Assembly (NCBI RefSeq): GCF_900090325.1
Contig: NZ_FMHW01000002.1
Location: 1,674,001-1,738,000, forward strand
Direction: 5' to 3'
DNA length: 64,000 nt
DNA from: Micromonospora pallida
GTDB lineage: Bacteria; Actinomycetota; Actinomycetes; Mycobacteriales; Micromonosporaceae
Of this stretch, positions 7,657 through 15,542 are shown one piece after another. Under the pieces are notes generated by a model, which had not been told where the DNA came from, made no database searches, and worked only from the letters and a program-made list of their open reading frames with translations. The position numbers and the translations under genes were made by a program. How positions within the stretch are numbered: position 1 is the first letter of the stretch; every line of letters begins with the position of its first letter.

Positions 7657-9081
7657 ATGCCTCGTCGTCGGGATCCGGGTGCGCTGCGGGTGGTGCATCG
7701 CACTGCTCGTGTCGGGTTGCGGGTGACGTCGGGGCAGTGGCGGCGGTGTTTCGGGTTGCTGCGGTCGGCCGGTGACGTGTGGGCGTGTGTGCTGGAGGCC
7801 AACGCGTGGCGGCGGCGCCGGCGGGACACCCCGTTGACGAGTTACCAGGAGTTGTGTCGGGAGTTGTCAGCTTCGGGCCCGGGCACGTTCGCCGAGTTGG
7901 ACACCACGGGTGCGCGGTCCGTGTTGCGGCGGTTCTCGGACGCGTGGTTCGCGGCGGCGAAACGCCGTAAGGCTGGTGACGTGTCGGCGCGGTTCCCGCG
8001 TCGTCGGCGGGGGTTGGTGCCGGTGCGCTGGTACCACGGCACGTTCACCCTCGACGGCCGCCGCGTGCGTATCCCTACCGCGCGAGGCACCCGGCCGTTG
8101 TGGGTACGTCTGGCCCGTGAGGTGCCGTATCCGGCCGAGCAGGTCCGCTCGATCACCCTACTGTGTGAGGGCGGTCGCCTGTTCCTGGACGTCACCGCCG
8201 AAGTCCCGATTACGGTCTATCCGCCTGGTGAAGGGCCGGACCCGGCCAGGGTGGCCGGTGTGGACGTGGGCATCATCCATCCGTTCGCGGTGGCCGGGCC
8301 TGGTGGGGAGGCGTTGTTGGTGTCGGGGCGGGCGATCCGCGCCGAGCACCGCATGCACCTCGCCGACTCCAAAGCCCGCCGCCGGGCCGTCGCCCGCCGA
8401 GCACCGAAACCAGGCCAGCGCGGGTCACGTCGGTGGCGGAAGTATCGGGTGCGGGTCCGTCGGGTGGAGGGCCGCCATCGGCGGCGGGTGCGGCAGGCCC
8501 AACACGAAGCCGCCCGCACCGTCATCACCTGGGCCGTCAACCAGCGGGTCGGAGTACTCAAGGTCGGTGACCCGCGCGGCGTTCTCGACCTGCCGTCCGG
8601 GCGGCGGCACAACCTGCGGCTACGGCAGTGGCAGATCGGCCGCCTCCTACAGATCCTCGCCGACAAGGCCACCCTCGCCGGTATCACCGTGCACCTGGTG
8701 GACGAGCGCGGCACCTCCTCCACCTGCCCCGCCTGCCGCAAGCGGGTGCCGAAGCCGCGTGGACGGACCCTGACCTGCCCGCACTGCCAGTTCTCCGGTC
8801 ACCGCGACGTGGTCGCGGCGGCCAGCATCGCCACCCGCACCCCGGGCGGCGGACCCACCACCACCGGTACGCATGTTGTGTTGCCTGGGGTGGTAACGCA
8901 CCGTCGAGCCGGCCGGCACCTACCGGGTGTTGGTCGGTCCCGGCGTGACCCCCGCCGCCCGCCCGGCGGCGCGAGGGCCAGGATGGCCCGCTGTGGCCCG
9001 CCCCACCAACCAGTGGTGGGGAGTCGCTCGCCCAACCAGCGAGGATCCACAACACACCACCGAAAGCCCGGTGAACGTTAG
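7657..9081 (+). CDS. tnpB: TnpB-family RNA-guided nuclease with altered RuvC-II site
   Basis: A 474-residue protein when started at ATG 7657 (a TTG at 7627 is also in frame). RuvC-I Asp203 lies in GVDVGIIHPF. RuvC-III Asp384 lies in GHRDVVAAASIA. A zinc-ribbon of two Cys pairs (CPAC ... CPHC) sits between. The RuvC-II position, normally a Glu in a VEDL-like strand, reads KVGDPRG (Gly304-Asp305). A Glu is found instead at residue 350, in VDERGTSSTC just before the zinc fingers. TnpB proteins cut DNA guided by an omega RNA made from the element's right end. The C-terminal ~85 residues after SIATR are rich in Arg/Pro and coincide with the hairpins of the putative RNA, as seen where tnpB and its RNA overlap. 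Confidence 0.85.
   Translation: MPRRRDPGALRVVHRTARVGLRVTSGQWRRCFGLLRSAGDVWACVLEANAWRRRRRDTPLTSYQELCRELSASGPGTFAELDTTGARSVLRRFSDAWFAAAKRRKAGDVSARFPRRRRGLVPVRWYHGTFTLDGRRVRIPTARGTRPLWVRLAREVPYPAEQVRSITLLCEGGRLFLDVTAEVPITVYPPGEGPDPARVAGVDVGIIHPFAVAGPGGEALLVSGRAIRAEHRMHLADSKARRRAVARRAPKPGQRGSRRWRKYRVRVRRVEGRHRRRVRQAQHEAARTVITWAVNQRVGVLKVGDPRGVLDLPSGRRHNLRLRQWQIGRLLQILADKATLAGITVHLVDERGTSSTCPACRKRVPKPRGRTLTCPHCQFSGHRDVVAAASIATRTPGGGPTTTGTHVVLPGVVTHRRAGRHLPGVGRSRRDPRRPPGGARARMARCGPPHQPVVGSRSPNQRGSTTHHRKPGER
8950..9081 (+). ncRNA. Putative omega (guide-scaffold) RNA at the 3' end of tnpB
   Basis: Four tight hairpins follow one another: GCCGCC/GGCGGC (8954-8970, 5-nt loop), GGGCCA/TGGCCC (8975-8989, 3-nt loop), CCCCACCA/TGGTGGGG (9001-9021, 5-nt loop) and CTCGC/GCGAG (9027-9043, 7-nt loop). 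They lie inside the last codons of tnpB, which is where omega RNA scaffolds of TnpB elements are encoded. The guide would be the bases just beyond the right end of the element. The true 5' and 3' ends of the RNA are not visible; the coordinates bracket the hairpins and run to the stop codon. Confidence 0.5.
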
Positions 9082-9754
9082 TGGGCACAGCACTAACAGC
9101 CCCGACCGACAACATGATCACCGGCGGGGCGGCCCCGGTCACCGGCGGGCCGAAACACGGCGGGTCGTTCGACGGACCCGGCAGGCTAGTCGCGCGGCCG
9201 TGGTCGACGGTCCAGGTGTAGAGGGTACGGATGTCCGAGGTGGGCGATTCGAGAGTTCACGACGCGGCTTGGGTCATGAACCGGTCACGCCGAGGGGCAC
9301 ACTGCATACGGTCACGATGCGTGTCTGGGGCCGGGCTGGGGGCGGGTTCTCACGGTGGGTGACTCTTCGTCGAGTGGAGCCGTCCCGGTTTTCTCTTTGG
9401 TCTGCACGCTAATACGCGCGATTGCTTCTGGGCAGGGGCTGGAGTGTGTCGACGGACTTCGGTGTTGAGAGCTGCTGCTCACCGAGAGTGTCTGGTGCGT
9501 AGGGGTGCAGAGCAGGGGGCGCGCGGAGGCGCGGGTCGCGCCGGCCTGGGCTACTCATAGTGAGATGCCTGGCTGTAGTCGGCAACACGAGTTGCTGGAC
9601 AGAATCCAGTGGTTCTCCGGTGCGGGGGAGGCGGTACCTCTACTGTGGTCAGCCAGAGTCGGAACCCGAGCCGAGGAGAGCCGATGGCCGTTCTCTGCCG
9701 ACGGGCCCGCCCCCGTCCCCGGCCTCGGCGGCGCACTGCCGGCGAGGTGCGGCG
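9082..9754. other. Intergenic stretch of ~670 bp without a supported gene
   Basis: Open frames here are short and lack family resemblance or a good ribosome site. The first part directly follows the TnpB element and so contains the presumed guide-specifying flank. The last part should hold the promoter of the flavoprotein gene, but I could not pick a convincing -35/-10 pair. Confidence 0.6.
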
Positions 9755-11290
9755 ATGAGCGGTCCGGTTCCCGTCGTCATCGTCGGTGCCGGTCCGACCG
9801 GTGTGACCGCCGCGCTCCTGCTCGCCCGGTACGGCGTCCGCTGCGTGCTGCTCGACCGGTGGTCGGACGTCTACCCCCGGCCCCGGGCCGTGCACCTCGA
9901 CGACGAGGTCCACCGGATCCTGCACCAGGTGGGGGTACACGAGCAGTTCGCCGCCGTCTCCCGGCCGGCGGAGGGGTTGCGGCTGCTCGCCCCCGACCAC
10001 CGGGTCCTCGCCGAGTTCAGCCGGGGCACGGCGCCCGGCGTCCACGGGTACCCCCAGGCGAACATGTTCGACCAGCCGGAACTGGAGCGTCTGCTGCGCC
10101 GGCGGATGGCCGGAGAGCCGCTGGTCACCTTCCGTGGCGACGTCGAGGTGACCGGCCTCGACCGGGAGGACGAAGGACCGGTCCGCGTGCACCTCGCCGA
10201 CCGGGCGTCGGGGGAGCGGGAGACGCTCTCCGCGCGGTACGTGCTCGGCTGCGACGGCGCCAACAGCACCGTCCGGTCGCTGATCGGGTCCACCGTACGT
10301 GATCTGGGCTTCGCCCAGCGCTGGCTGGTGGTCGACGTGGACACCGACGCCGACATCGACGCCTGGGAGGGCGTACACCAGGTCTGCGACCCGCACCGCG
10401 CCGCGACGTACATGCGGGTGGGAGAGCGGCGGTACCGGTGGGAGTTCCGCCTGCTGCCCGGCGAGACGGCGGAGGACATGTCCGCGCCGGAGACCCTGCA
10501 CCGCCTCGTCCGGCCGTGGACCGGGGACGTGCCGTTCCCGGCGCTGACCGTCACCCGCTGCGCCGAGTACACCTTCCGCGCCCAGGTCGCCGACCGGTGG
10601 CGGGACGGGCCCGTCCTCCTCCTCGGCGACGCCGCCCACCTCACCCCGCCGTTCATCGGCCAGGGCATGGGCGCCGGTCTGCGCGACGCGGTCAACCTGA
10701 GCTGGAAGCTCGCCGCCGTCCTCACCGGCGGGCTGCCGGAGAGCGTGCTGGACAGCTACGAGACGGAGCGGAAGCCGCACGTCACGTCGCTCATCCGGCT
10801 CGCCACCGTGATCGGCCGGGCGATGACCGAGGGGGGCGAGGTCGGCAACCTGCTCCGCCGGGTGGTCGCACCGCGCCTGGCCTACCTGCCCGGCTTCCGG
10901 GCGAAGGTCCTCGACAGTGCGACGCCGCCGCTGCGACGGTCCGCGCTGCGGCAGCGCCGCGGGTCGCCCCGCGGCCTGCCCGGGCGGCTCTGCCCGAACG
11001 CGCTCCTCGGCGACGGTCGCCGGCTCGACGAGGCGGTCGGGCCCTGGTTCGCCGTGGTCACCGTCCGGCCGGTGCCGCCGGACGTGGCGGTGGCGGCGCG
11101 GCGGCGCGGCGTGGTGCCGGTGCCGGTGGACCGGGCCTCGCCCCTCGGTCGGTGGCTACGGCGGGCCGGGGTCGTGGCAGCTCTGGTCCGTCCCGACCGC
11201 ACGGTGATGGCCTCGGGGAAGGACGTGTCCGCCCTGGTGGATCGGGCTCCTCTCCTGCACCGCGTGGACCACCTGCCGGCCGCCCGCTGA
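9755..11290 (+). CDS. FAD-dependent aromatic hydroxylase (class A, MhpA-like)
   Basis: A 511-residue class A flavoprotein monooxygenase. ATG 9755 follows a GAGGTGCGG ribosome site, and the frame is open upstream without need. It has the dinucleotide-binding GAGPTG at residues 11-16, the DG motif GCDGANSTVR near 166 and the GD motif LLGDAAHLTPPFIGQGMGAGLRDA near residue 290. The closest named type is 3-(3-hydroxyphenyl)propionate hydroxylase (MhpA). The C-terminal thioredoxin-like region is short. It would use NAD(P)H and oxygen to hydroxylate an aromatic substrate. No aromatic-ring cleavage genes flank it, so its substrate is open. A role as a kynurenine 3-hydroxylase for the tryptophan operon at 37-40 kb is only a guess. 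Confidence 0.85.
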   Translation: MSGPVPVVIVGAGPTGVTAALLLARYGVRCVLLDRWSDVYPRPRAVHLDDEVHRILHQVGVHEQFAAVSRPAEGLRLLAPDHRVLAEFSRGTAPGVHGYPQANMFDQPELERLLRRRMAGEPLVTFRGDVEVTGLDREDEGPVRVHLADRASGERETLSARYVLGCDGANSTVRSLIGSTVRDLGFAQRWLVVDVDTDADIDAWEGVHQVCDPHRAATYMRVGERRYRWEFRLLPGETAEDMSAPETLHRLVRPWTGDVPFPALTVTRCAEYTFRAQVADRWRDGPVLLLGDAAHLTPPFIGQGMGAGLRDAVNLSWKLAAVLTGGLPESVLDSYETERKPHVTSLIRLATVIGRAMTEGGEVGNLLRRVVAPRLAYLPGFRAKVLDSATPPLRRSALRQRRGSPRGLPGRLCPNALLGDGRRLDEAVGPWFAVVTVRPVPPDVAVAARRRGVVPVPVDRASPLGRWLRRAGVVAALVRPDRTVMASGKDVSALVDRAPLLHRVDHLPAAR

Positions 11291-11383
11291 TCCGGACGGC
11301 TGCCCACGTCCTTCTCCGCGCCCTACGCTCCCTCGGTGTACTTGCGCCCTGCGCGCCGGGCCGGAGAACAATTGGCAACAGTG

Positions 11384-11434
11384 TTGACAAAAATAACAAC
11401 CATCGACATGCTTCGCTAGAGAGAGCGCTCTCTC
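11384..11434 (+). promoter_or_regulatory. Promoter with LacI-type operator palindrome upstream of GH16 gene
   Basis: TTGACA at 11384-11389 is followed after 17 bp by CATGCT (11407-11412), a plausible -35/-10 pair. Seven bases further on is a perfect 16-bp palindrome, GAGAGAGC/GCTCTCTC (11419-11434). Its core GAGAGCGCTCTC has the odd-centred GCGC of LacI/GalR-family operators, like those controlling glycoside hydrolases in actinomycetes. Placed over the likely transcription start, it would block the GH16 gene until a sugar inducer appears (inference). The regulator gene is not in the window. Confidence 0.65.
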
Positions 11435-11564
11435 GTCCTCGATGGCCGGAACCGGCGTCCGGCGGGCCCAGCCCCCGCACCGTCTGGCCGGACGTGGCAC
11501 CGCGTCCGGCGGCGGCCACCGCCGCGCGTCGCCCGGACCGCTCCACCACGCGAAGGAGACCCCC

Positions 11565-12821
11565 ATGCCCCGATTCCGGCTCCCCCCGCGAGCCCGTCCG
11601 CTCACCCTCGTCCTCGCCGCGCTCCTCGGGTTCACCGCGGCCCCCGTCCTGCCCGCCGACGACGAGCCGGCGCAGGCCGCGATCGGCGGCATCACCTGGC
11701 AGGACGAGTTCAACGCCCCGGCCGGCACCCCCGTGGACCAGGGGAAGTGGCGGTTCGACATCGGCGGCCACGGGTGGGGCAACAACGAGCGGCAGTACTA
11801 CACCAACAGCACCAGCAACGCGGTGCACGACGGTCAGGGCAACCTGGTCATCACCGCCCGGCGGGAGAACCCGAACAACTACCAGTGCCACTACGGTCGG
11901 TGCGAGTACACCTCGGCCCGCCTGCTGACCGCCGCGACGTTCACCCAGACGTACGGCCGCTTCGAGGCCCGCATCAAGATCCCCCGAGGCCAGGGCATCT
12001 GGCCGGCGTTCTGGATGCTCGGCAACGACATCGGCAGCGTGGGCTGGCCGAACTCCGGCGAGATCGACATCATGGAGAACATCGGCCGGGAGCCGAACAC
12101 CGTGTACGGCACCATCCACGGGCCGGGCTACTCCGGCGGGGGCGGGATCACCGGCAGTCGGACCATCGGCGCTCCGCTCGCCGACGCCTTCCACACCTAC
12201 CGGGTGGACTGGGAGCCGAACTCGATCATCTGGTACCTGGACGGCGTCGAGTTCCACCGGGTCGACCCGGGCCGGCTCGGCGGCAACCGCTGGGTCTTCG
12301 ACCACCCGTTCTTCATGATCCTCAACGTGGCGGTCGGCGGCAACTGGCCGGGCTACCCGGACGGCAGCACCCAGTTCCCGCAGCAGATGCTGGTCGACTA
12401 CGTCCGGGTCAACGGCTACACCTCCTCCCCGCCGACGGGCACCACCCGGATCCGGGGCGTGGGGAGTGGACGCTGTGTCGATATCCCCGGCGCCAACCCG
12501 GTCGACGGCGCCAAGTTGCAGATCTGGGACTGCAACACCAGCGCCGCGCAGCAGTGGACGTTCGCGTCCGACGGCACCGTCCGGGCGATGGGCAAGTGCA
12601 TGGACCCGGCCTGGGCCGGCACCGCCAACGGCACCGAGGTCAACCTGGTCACCTGCAACGGCAACCCGGTGCAGCGGTTCACCCTGAACGGCGCCGGAGA
12701 CCTGGTCAACCTCAGCTCCAACCGGTGCGTGGACGTCCGCGATCACGTGACCACCAACGGCGGCAAGCTCCAGCTCTGGGACTGCGCGGGCACCCCCAAC
12801 CAGAAGTGGACTCGGTACTGA
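11565..12821 (+). CDS. Secreted GH16 endo-beta-1,3-glucanase with C-terminal ricin-type lectin domain
   Basis: A 418-residue secreted enzyme. ATG 11565 has a GAAGGAG ribosome site. A signal peptide (Arg-rich start, hydrophobic core LTLVLAALLGFTAAP) probably ends near residue 37 (AQA-A). The GH16 domain spans about residues 40-285 with the catalytic motif GEIDIMENIG; Glu166 and Glu171 are the nucleophile and acid/base. From about residue 296 a CBM13/ricin B-type beta-trefoil follows (RCVDIPGANPVDGAKLQIWDC and later QLWDCAGTPNQKW). The family cleaves laminarin-like beta-1,3-glucans. The upstream palindrome suggests substrate-induced expression. Confidence 0.93.
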   Translation: MPRFRLPPRARPLTLVLAALLGFTAAPVLPADDEPAQAAIGGITWQDEFNAPAGTPVDQGKWRFDIGGHGWGNNERQYYTNSTSNAVHDGQGNLVITARRENPNNYQCHYGRCEYTSARLLTAATFTQTYGRFEARIKIPRGQGIWPAFWMLGNDIGSVGWPNSGEIDIMENIGREPNTVYGTIHGPGYSGGGGITGSRTIGAPLADAFHTYRVDWEPNSIIWYLDGVEFHRVDPGRLGGNRWVFDHPFFMILNVAVGGNWPGYPDGSTQFPQQMLVDYVRVNGYTSSPPTGTTRIRGVGSGRCVDIPGANPVDGAKLQIWDCNTSAAQQWTFASDGTVRAMGKCMDPAWAGTANGTEVNLVTCNGNPVQRFTLNGAGDLVNLSSNRCVDVRDHVTTNGGKLQLWDCAGTPNQKWTRY

Positions 12822-12831
12822 ATCACCCCTC

Positions 12832-12860
12832 GCTCCGGCCGGCCTGAGGTCGGCCGGAGC
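12832..12860 (+). terminator. Hairpin terminator after GH16 gene
   Basis: A 10-bp perfect stem GCTCCGGCCG/CGGCCGGAGC with a 9-nt loop starts 10 bp after the GH16 stop codon. There is no T-run, as is common in high-GC actinomycetes. Confidence 0.7.
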
Positions 12861-12882
12861 CACCAGCGCAGTAGGTGTAATT

Positions 12883-12904
12883 CCCTATCATGCCCTCGAT
12901 AGGG
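12883..12904 (+). promoter_or_regulatory. Inverted repeat upstream of HTH gene, possible autoregulatory operator
   Basis: CCCTATC (12883-12889) and GATAGGG (12898-12904) form a 7-bp inverted repeat with an 8-nt spacer, 15 bp before the start of the HTH protein. The local sequence is less GC-rich than its surroundings. An operator for the adjacent HTH protein is plausible but unproven. Confidence 0.4.
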
Positions 12905-12918
12905 TAGGTTAGGGAGTG

Positions 12919-13374
12919 ATGAGTGAGGAAATGTATTCGGTCGAGCAGGTGGCCGAGCGGCTGGGCCTGCACGTACGCACGGTGCGCGGCTACATCCGCG
13001 CCGGCTCGCTGCGCGCGGTCCGGATCGGCAAGCAGTACCGGATCGCCCGGTCCGATCTCGCCGAGCTGACCGGGCGTTCCGGCCAGCCGTCCGGCACGGT
13101 CACGGCCGTGGTCGAGGTGTCGAGCATCGTGCAGGTCGACGGCGTCGACCGCGCCGCCGCCGACCGGCTCGGCACGCTCGTCCTGGCCGCCGCGAAGAGC
13201 GGCCGCGACCCCGCTCATCCGCTGCGCGTCCAGACCGTCCACGACGAGGAACGGAACCGTATGAAGATCGTGATACTCGGGGGCGCCGCCGCCACCGCCG
13301 AACTGCTGCACCTGGTGGAGGTCGCCACCGACGGCGACAACGGCCTGTTCGCCGGGGAGGCCGACGGTGCCTGA
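12919..13374 (+). CDS. Helix-turn-helix (excisionase/MerR-like) DNA-binding protein
   Basis: About 151 residues. ATG 12919 follows AGGGAG; GTG 12916 and ATG 12931 are alternatives. Residues ~5-50 form a HTH_17/excisionase-type winged helix (MYSVEQVAERLGLHVRTVRG, then IRAGSLRAVRIGKQYRI). The remainder is a small alpha/beta domain without a name I can give. It overlaps the start of the DUF4180 gene by 8 bp, so the two are cotranslated and probably cooperate. It may bind the inverted repeat just upstream. Confidence 0.75.
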   Translation: MSEEMYSVEQVAERLGLHVRTVRGYIRAGSLRAVRIGKQYRIARSDLAELTGRSGQPSGTVTAVVEVSSIVQVDGVDRAAADRLGTLVLAAAKSGRDPAHPLRVQTVHDEERNRMKIVILGGAAATAELLHLVEVATDGDNGLFAGEADGA

Positions 13375-13735
13375 CCTGGTGCAGGAGCGGGCCGGCGTGC
13401 AGGTGCTGGTGTGCGACCCGGACGGACCACCGCTGGTCACCACGCAGGACGCGCTGGACCTGATCGGCGCGGCCTTCCTCGGGGCCGAGGTGGTGGCCGT
13501 TCCGGCGAGCCGGCTCGACGACGACTTCTTCGCCCTGGGCACCCGCTTCGCCGGTGAGGTCATGCAGAAGTTCGTCAACTACCGGCTGCGGCTGGTGGTG
13601 CTCGGCGACATCTCCCGACACCTCGCCGCCAGTGCCGCGCTGCGTGCCCTGGTCCACGAGTCGAACCAGGCCGACCACGTCTGGTTCCTGCCCGACCTCG
13701 ACGCGCTCGACGCCCGGCTGCGCTCCGCAGCCTGA
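13367..13735 (+). CDS. DUF4180-domain protein
   Basis: A 122-residue protein starting at GTG 13367, inside the end of the HTH gene. The sequence (LVTTQDALDLIGAAFLGAE, FFALGTRFAGEVMQKFVNYR, LRLVVLGDIS) fits DUF4180, a small family of unknown function often found next to HTH regulators. There is no signal peptide or membrane segment. It may act as a sensor or effector for the adjacent HTH protein (inference from overlap only). Confidence 0.8.
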   Translation: MPDLVQERAGVQVLVCDPDGPPLVTTQDALDLIGAAFLGAEVVAVPASRLDDDFFALGTRFAGEVMQKFVNYRLRLVVLGDISRHLAASAALRALVHESNQADHVWFLPDLDALDARLRSAA

Positions 13736-13793
13736 CGGCCCGGCTACGCGTCAAAGCTGACCGCTCCGTCCGCTGATCAGGGATGGGGTGTCT

Positions 13794-14579
13794 TCACAGG
13801 GCGTGCCCGCCGGCGACTTGCAGCACCTGCCCTGTGATCCAACGGGCCTGATAGGACGCCAGGTACACCACAGCGTCCGCGATGTCGTCGGGCTCACCGA
13901 TCCTTCCCATCGGCACGATAGCCGTCACCTGGTCGATGAGGTCCGCCCCGATCCAGCCGGTCTGGACGGGGCCTGGAGCGACCGCGTTGACCCGGATGCC
14001 GCCGGCCGCCAAGTCAAGCGCTGTGGCGCGGGTGAGCGCCTCGAGCGCGGCCTTCGATGTGCCGTAGCCGATCTGGCCCGGAAACGCGCGGGCGGCGTCG
14101 GTCGTGACATTGACGACGCAGAGCGGATCGTCCCCGCGTCGTCGGCGTGCCACCTCGGCGGTCAGGAGCGCCGGGGCGATGGTGTTCACCCGGTAGTGCC
14201 GTTCCAACGAGCCCTGGGTCAGGGTGTCGACCGTGTCCGGCGACTCGCAGTGGGCCGCGTTGTTGACCAGGACGTTGATTGAGCCAGTCCGGTCCAGAAC
14301 CGCTTCCACGAGCTGGTGTGCCGCACCGGGTTCCGAGAGGTCGGCACTGATCGCGAACGAGTCGTTCCCGAGCTCCTGGGCAAGCTTGCGGGCCGCATCG
14401 TCGTTCGGCGTGACGTGGTCCCACTGGGTGCCTGTGGGCACGGAGAGGTCTCGGGCGAGGTGGTGGATCACCACGCGCGCGCCCTGGGCGGCGAACGCGC
14501 GGCTGATCGCCGCACCGATTCCTCCGCCTCCGCCGGTCACCAGGACGTTCTGGCCCGCAAGACGCGTATCGATCATCAT
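13794..14579 (-). CDS. Short-chain dehydrogenase/reductase
   Basis: A 261-residue classical SDR. The cofactor motif TGGGGGIG lies near residues 15-22, NNAA in the middle strand, and the catalytic Tyr-x-x-x-Lys as YGTSK. The ending TGQVLQVAGGHAL is typical. ATG 14579 or 14576 is preceded by AGGAGG on the coding strand. The insertion HHLARDLSVPTGTQWDHV after the second strand departs from the usual NADP-binding loop, so cofactor preference is uncertain. It stands alone, convergent with the DUF4180 gene, and its substrate is unknown. Confidence 0.85.
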   Translation of the reverse strand: MMIDTRLAGQNVLVTGGGGGIGAAISRAFAAQGARVVIHHLARDLSVPTGTQWDHVTPNDDAARKLAQELGNDSFAISADLSEPGAAHQLVEAVLDRTGSINVLVNNAAHCESPDTVDTLTQGSLERHYRVNTIAPALLTAEVARRRRGDDPLCVVNVTTDAARAFPGQIGYGTSKAALEALTRATALDLAAGGIRVNAVAPGPVQTGWIGADLIDQVTAIVPMGRIGEPDDIADAVVYLASYQARWITGQVLQVAGGHAL

Positions 14580-14669
14580 GCCTCCTTATCGCCAGAGCCT
14601 CTGTCGGAGTGAGCGGCAGGGCTTGAGCTGGCTTGACGATCTTCGCTTGTCGGAGGTCGAGATGTGACA

Positions 14670-14793
14670 AGGTCTCCGGTAGATGGTTCAGCGACCAAGC
14701 GAACCTGAGACCGGAGACCTCGTGGACACCCTAGCGGTGACGAGGCGGCACGACCTGGAACCCGGATGCCCGGCCCGTTCGGTCCTGCGATGA
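14670..14793 (+). pseudogene. Remnant of an IS5-type insertion sequence end and transposase start
   Basis: An 11-bp inverted repeat AGGTCTCCGGT (14670-14680) / ACCGGAGACCT (14710-14720) is followed at once by GTG 14722. The reading VDTLAVTRRHDL matches, from memory, the start of IS5-family transposases, which continue TDAQWAVLEPLLP. Here it diverges after 12 codons and stops at 14791. The rest of the element is absent, so this looks like a solo left end left by deletion. It overlaps the annotated start of the nucleotidyltransferase gene. Confidence 0.45.
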
Positions 14794-15542
14794 TGGCCGG
14801 CATGCTGCCCGACGGCGCCACCCGGTCGCCCGCACCCCAGCCGACGGCCGACGTCCTGACCGACCGGCTGGTGGACGAGCACACCATCCTCCAGGTGGTC
14901 GTGGGCTCCCGTGCCTTCGGTCTGGCCGGTCCGCACTCCGACACCGACCGGCGGGGCGTGTACGCGCTGCCGGCGTCGGCGTTCTGGCCACTGACCAAGC
15001 CGGCCGACCACCATGAGGGACCGTTGCCGGAGCAGTTCCGTTGGGAGGTCGAGCGGGTCTGCGTCCTCGGGCTGGCCGCCAACCCGAACGTCCTGGAGGT
15101 GCTGCACTCGCCTCTGGTGGAGACCTGCACCCCGCTCGGCGCGGAGTTGCGCGACCTCACCCCGGCGTTCCTGTCCCGCCGGGTCGTCGACACCTACCTG
15201 CGGTACGCCACCGCCCAGTTCACCAAGGCGCAGCGCGGCGTCGAGCGCGACGGCGCTCCCCGGTGGCGGCACGTGACGCACCTGATCCGGCTGCTGGCCG
15301 CCGGCGCGCACCTGGTGCGGACCGGCGAACTGGTGCTCGACGTGGGCGCCGACCGGGAGCGCCTGCTGGCGCTGAAGGCGGGCGCGCTGCCCTGGGCCGA
15401 GGTGATCGACTGGCGGGACCGGCTCACCGCCCGGCTGGTGGCCGACCTGGCACACAGCCCGTTGCCGGAAAATCCCGACGCCGACCGGGTCGAGCGGTGG
15501 CTGGTCTCGGTCCGCCGTCGGTCCGTCCGGGGGCTCGCGTGA
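14766..15542 (+). CDS. Predicted nucleotidyltransferase (RlaP-like), copy 1
   Basis: About 258 residues from ATG 14766; ATG 14790 or 14793 are equally possible starts and would avoid the IS remnant. The motif VVVGSRAFGLAGPHSDTDRRGVYALP is the polymerase-beta-type nucleotidyltransferase core (GS...D.D), and the DRRGVY form is typical of the RlaP/PF10127 family linked to RNA repair. Two Asp in SDTD would bind metal. The stop overlaps the GTG start of a paralogue (GTGA). I infer a two-subunit or paired function. No RNA ligase is adjacent. Confidence 0.75.
   Translation: MPGPFGPAMMAGMLPDGATRSPAPQPTADVLTDRLVDEHTILQVVVGSRAFGLAGPHSDTDRRGVYALPASAFWPLTKPADHHEGPLPEQFRWEVERVCVLGLAANPNVLEVLHSPLVETCTPLGAELRDLTPAFLSRRVVDTYLRYATAQFTKAQRGVERDGAPRWRHVTHLIRLLAAGAHLVRTGELVLDVGADRERLLALKAGALPWAEVIDWRDRLTARLVADLAHSPLPENPDADRVERWLVSVRRRSVRGLA

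Larger units (their letters stand above)
7586..9081 (+). mobile_element. Solitary TnpB element (IS200/IS605 or IS607 type), ends approximate
   Basis: A tnpB-like gene without a tnpA transposase nearby. At the left, GAACC (7601-7605) and GGTTC (7616-7620) form a short hairpin just before the gene, as expected near an IS605-type left end. At the right, a run of tight hairpins lies inside the 3' end of the gene. Element borders and the target-adjacent motif cannot be fixed without comparing an empty site, so both coordinates are estimates. A decameric sequence ATGCCTCGTC occurs at 7588-7597 and again at the tnpB start (7657). Confidence 0.6.

Noticed and set aside
9755..11290. Flavoprotein hydroxylase as the kynurenine 3-monooxygenase of the tryptophan operon
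   Set aside because: It is ~26 kb away among accessory genes and resembles MhpA-type phenol hydroxylases; there is no sequence evidence for the link.
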